DNA from: Verrucomicrobiota bacterium
GTDB taxonomy: Bacteria > Verrucomicrobiota > Verrucomicrobiia > Verrucomicrobiales > Verrucomicrobiaceae
DNA length: 35,871 nucleotides
Reading direction: 5' to 3'
NCBI GenBank assembly: GCA_025360015.1
Contig: JANYCZ010000012.1
Coordinates: forward strand, 1 to 35,871
Shown here: in pieces, positions 33,058-35,871 of the stretch
Numbering within the stretch: position 1 is the stretch's first letter
How the letters are laid out: every line of letters starts with the position of its first letter
Position numbers and translations under genes: made by a program
The notes under the pieces: model-generated
The model's database searches: none
What the model saw: the letters and a program-made list of their open reading frames with translations, nothing else
What the model was told of the DNA's origin: nothing

Positions 33058-35082
33058 TTACCTTTTGCCGGCTGTTGCCGCCCCAGGCTTGGGCGCGGCG
33101 GCTTTGGCCGCAGGCGCTGTAGCTTTCGTCGCGGCGGGCACCGCCGTCCCACCCAGCGTCTCCACAATGCGCCGGTTCAGAAACGGGTAGCTGGTCACCA
33201 CGGCGGTGATGAGGGGCTGCAGGCGGTGGCCGTTTTGGGCGATGCCCTGCATGAGCTGGTCGATGATGATTTCATCATACCCTTCGAGCTGGCGGCAGAG
33301 GGCGTAGGCGAGGAGTTTTTCGGTGAGGTTGCGGGAGAGCTCGCTTTGGCGGGCGGCGATGATGGCCTTGAGCTCGGCGGGGGTGGTGAAGTGCTTGCCG
33401 CCGGGGAGCTCGCCGGCGGCGTCGATGGGGCCGCCGGTGTCGTCCTGCGCGCGCCAGCGGCCGATGGCATCGAAGTTCTCCAGGCCGAAGCCGATGGGGT
33501 CGAGGATCTTGTGGCAGTTGGCGCAGACGACGTTGGTGCGGTGCAGCTCGGTGCGCTGGCGGAGGGTGAGATTGGCGATCTTCTTTTTGTCCTGCTTCTC
33601 CAAGGTGGGCACGTTGGGCGGGGCAGGCGGGACGTGCTGGCCGAGGATCTGCTCGAGCACCCAGACGCCGCGCTTCACGGGGCTGGTGCGATTGGGGAAA
33701 GAGGTGACGGCGAGGATGCCGGGCATGCCGAGGATGCCGCCGCGATTCGCATCGGTGAGCTTCACCTTGCGCATCTGCGGGCCGGTGACGGTTTTTTCGA
33801 GGCCGTAGAGCGTGGCGAGTGGACCGTTCAGGAAAGTGTAGTCGCTGTCCACGAAGCTGATGGCGCTCCGGTTTTCGCGCACGATGCTCTCGAAGAACAG
33901 CCGCGCCTCGTCCACCATCGCCGCGCGCATCTCCTTGGTCATCTGCGGGAATTTGGCGGTGTCGAAGGTCTTGCCCTTCAGCTCGCCGAGGCCCAGCCAT
34001 TGCGCACCAAATCCATCGAACAGCGCGCGCGAGCGCTTGTCCGCGAGCAGGCGCTTCACCTGTGCCCTTAGCACCGCGGGCTCGTGCAGTTTCCCGCTGT
34101 CCGCCAATGCCGAAAGTTCCGCATCGGGCATCGTTGCCCACAGCAAATACGATAAACGGGACGCAAGTTGATAGTCATCCAATGGAACTATCGCCTGACC
34201 CGCTTCCGCTTCCTTGGCAGGTGTGATGAAGAGGAACTGCGGCGAGACTAGCACCGCCTTCAGCATCAGTCGCAGCGCTGCCGGGTAGTTGAGTTTGTTT
34301 GCACGCGCGAGATCGAAGACCCCCAGCAGCACGTCCAGTTCCGCATCCGATGCAGGCCGGCGATACGCCTTTCGAGCCAGCGAACGCGCGACATTTTTCG
34401 CTGCTGCACGCGCGTCCGTCCCCGGCGCTGGCGGTTCACCGAAGAGACGCTTTTGCACCTCCGTCGGCGGCGCACCGGCGGGTGCCGAAATCCGCGCCAG
34501 CACGTCATTTGCGATCCCGAGATACTGCTCCGACTGAAGCGGCGACAGCGTGTTCAGATAGCCCTCGCCGAACACTTCATCCGGCAGTTCACGCACGACC
34601 GCCGGATCCACGCCGAAGAGATCATGCAGCGTGTTGCCGTACTCCGCCTTCGTCAGCCGACGGATCACAAAAGGGCCCGGATCCTTCCGGCTCAGAAATT
34701 TGATCGTGCCGATCCAATCCACAAACATCTGCCGCTCCGCATCCGTCGGCTGCTTTTCCACATCATCCGGCGGCATGTCGTGCGCCCGCACATTGGCGAG
34801 CGACAGCTTCCACTGCTTGATGAAGGACGCGCCGCCCGGATTCTTGAGCGCCGGGGCAAAGTTGATGCCGCCCTTCATCTTTTTCGCCCCGTGGCAATTC
34901 GTGCAATAGGTGTTCAGGAAGGGAGTGACCTGCTCGCGGAAGATCTTCTGCGTCTCGGTCTGGAGCGCGGCAAAATCCGCATCGCTCGCCGGCTCTGCCC
35001 GGCAAGGCATGGCCAGCGACAGCGCAAAGCCAAAGCCGATCACGGTCATCACGACGCTGCAAAAAGTTCGGGTGGCTGTCAT
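33058..35082 (-). CDS. DUF1592-type planctomycete cytochrome protein
   Basis: A 674-residue exported protein with the full domain row of this family: signal peptide (from ATG 35082; [16 protein letters not shown]), a PSCyt-type haem domain with CTNCH (about residue 60) followed by [14 protein letters not shown]1587 ([20 protein letters not shown]), DUF1595, DUF1592 ([18 protein letters not shown]), DUF1588 with a second haem motif CANCH in [20 protein letters not shown] (about residue 520), and DUF1585 ([20 protein letters not shown]). The tail is a flexible Ala/Pro/Lys stretch. It is probably a periplasmic c-type cytochrome; the partner and substrate of such proteins are not established. The usual DUF1552 partner is not adjacent but at 7280-8692. 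A start at 35169 is less likely. Confidence 0.92.
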   Translation of the reverse strand: MTATRTFCSVVMTVIGFGFALSLAMPCRAEPASDADFAALQTETQKIFREQVTPFLNTYCTNCHGAKKMKGGINFAPALKNPGGASFIKQWKLSLANVRAHDMPPDDVEKQPTDAERQMFVDWIGTIKFLSRKDPGPFVIRRLTKAEYGNTLHDLFGVDPAVVRELPDEVFGEGYLNTLSPLQSEQYLGIANDVLARISAPAGAPPTEVQKRLFGEPPAPGTDARAAAKNVARSLARKAYRRPASDAELDVLLGVFDLARANKLNYPAALRLMLKAVLVSPQFLFITPAKEAEAGQAIVPLDDYQLASRLSYLLWATMPDAELSALADSGKLHEPAVLRAQVKRLLADKRSRALFDGFGAQWLGLGELKGKTFDTAKFPQMTKEMRAAMVDEARLFFESIVRENRSAISFVDSDYTFLNGPLATLYGLEKTVTGPQMRKVKLTDANRGGILGMPGILAVTSFPNRTSPVKRGVWVLEQILGQHVPPAPPNVPTLEKQDKKKIANLTLRQRTELHRTNVVCANCHKILDPIGFGLENFDAIGRWRAQDDTGGPIDAAGELPGGKHFTTPAELKAIIAARQSELSRNLTEKLLAYALCRQLEGYDEIIIDQLMQGIAQNGHRLQPLITAVVTSYPFLNRRIVETLGGTAVPAATKATAPAAKAAAPKPGAATAGKR

Positions 35083-35227
35083 TCGATTCTCATCATTGGA
35101 AACGCACTCATACCATGAGTGGTCATCGGTGGCTTTATTTGAATCGAAGCGATGGCCGGACTCCGCCATCGTTAGTTCGACGACTCACAACGCTTCCAAA
35201 CAGACTCGCCCAAACTTGCCCATCCCC

Positions 35228-35871
35228 ATGAACAGAAAGATCGCATCCCTTTGTGCAGCCACGCTGCTCGCTTGCTTCCCAGCATTCGCCGAGACGAAAC
35301 CATCGCCAGCAAGCGATGCGCGGCTCGCCGCTCTGCGCGAATTGAAAATCGCCGCCACGACGATCACGACGGTGGAACGCGATGCATCGGCGACGCGGAC
35401 GATCGTGAAGCTGGTGCTCAATCCCGCGAAGGGCTCGAACATCAACGTCGAAGTCTGGCTGCCCGATGCGGAAAAATGGAACGGACGCTTTCTCGGACTC
35501 GGCAACGGGGGTGCCGCCGGGAAGATCAATCCCGGTGGCCTCGCGAGCGCGAGCGCGGCGGGTTTCGCCGTGGCGACGACGGACATGGGCACCGCGCCGA
35601 ATCCCGACTCCGGCGTCGGCAATCCGGAAGTGTGGAAGGATTTCGGCTTCCGCGCGACACATCTCATGACGGTCGCGGGCAAACAGATCGTGCGGGCCCA
35701 TTACGGCAAGGAGCCGGAGCTTTCCTATTTCAGCGGCGGCTCGACCGGAGGCCAGCAGGCGTTGCAGGAGGCGCAGCGTTATCCCGAGGATTACGATGGC
35801 ATCGCCGCCGCCGTCGCCGCGCATTGCCGCACGCCGCTGCACGCTTACTTCCTGTGGAACTACCAGATCGT
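35228..35871 (+). CDS. Tannase/feruloyl esterase family protein, 5' part
   Basis: The gene runs off the right edge; 214 codons are visible. The ATG at 35228 starts a signal peptide (MNRKIASLCAATLLACFPAF, cleavage before ETKP). The mature part has the family features VEVWLPDAEKWNGRFLGLGN, GGAAGKINPGGLASA, VATTDMGT, the nucleophile motif in YFSGGSTGGQQALQEAQRYP (Gly-Gly-Ser-Thr-Gly-Gly; the Ser is the nucleophile), and DYDGIAAAV. In the best-known members the Ser is preceded by Cys (CS-D-HC motif), which is Gly here. It should hydrolyse ester bonds of aromatic plant compounds outside the cytoplasm. It is divergent from the cytochrome-type gene with a 145-base gap. Confidence 0.9.
   Translation, partial: MNRKIASLCAATLLACFPAFAETKPSPASDARLAALRELKIAATTITTVERDASATRTIVKLVLNPAKGSNINVEVWLPDAEKWNGRFLGLGNGGAAGKINPGGLASASAAGFAVATTDMGTAPNPDSGVGNPEVWKDFGFRATHLMTVAGKQIVRAHYGKEPELSYFSGGSTGGQQALQEAQRYPEDYDGIAAAVAAHCRTPLHAYFLWNYQI

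Overview
The window looks like chromosomal DNA of a Verrucomicrobiota bacterium, most likely in or near the Verrucomicrobiaceae (Prosthecobacter/Verrucomicrobium type). The grounds are high GC, autotransporter-associated beta-strand repeat proteins (one with a PEP-CTERM sorting tail), a twin-arginine DUF1552 protein, a DUF1587/1595/1592/1588/1585 'planctomycete cytochrome' protein, and frequent lack of Shine-Dalgarno sequences. No rRNA, tRNA, CRISPR array or intact transposase was seen. The species is an inference.

Layout. (1) 0.5-4.8 kb: a giant secreted PEP-CTERM repeat protein. (2) 4.9-6.9 kb: a RES-toxin/Xre-MbcA-ParS-antitoxin operon, a short TIR-protein-like C-terminal remnant and a small hypothetical gene. 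(3) 7.3-11.6 kb: DUF1552 protein, a doubtful membrane ORF, a phospholipase D-type lipoprotein and a Gly/Ser/Thr-rich secreted protein with 18-bp tandem repeats. (4) 11.9-16.6 kb: the most unusual region. Two putative effectors, an HExxH metalloprotease and a lysozyme/transglycosylase-like protein, share the same 41-46 residue N-terminal leader and the same about 41-bp upstream DNA. The second is followed by a small lipoprotein that could be its immunity protein. (5) 16.8-19.8 kb: a truncated HEAT-like gene and an HTH-ImmA/IrrE + DUF4411 toxin-antitoxin-like operon. (6) 20.1-22.7 kb: a classical autotransporter with its terminator. (7) 23.2-27.1 kb: envelope genes (OmpA-like protein and three small exported proteins, all threonine-rich), with a large non-coding block of about 143-bp double-hairpin tandem repeats. 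(8) 27.5-33.0 kb: a 1388-residue STAND/NACHT-type ATPase with a C-terminal PD-(D/E)xK-like nuclease, divergent from a winged-helix/AbiEii-type nucleotidyltransferase pair; the two units appear to share overlapping promoters and one palindromic operator. (9) 33.1 kb to the end: the planctomycete-type cytochrome protein and the start of a tannase/feruloyl esterase.

Functionally the window is accessory: three toxin-antitoxin-like modules, one large NTPase-nuclease defence candidate, two effector-like proteins and several surface proteins, separated by repeat-rich spacers. The best candidates for something undescribed are the leader-sharing effector family (11.85-16.6 kb) and the NTPase-nuclease/nucleotidyltransferase locus with its shared control region (27.5-33.0 kb). 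All functions are inferred from sequence reading alone.
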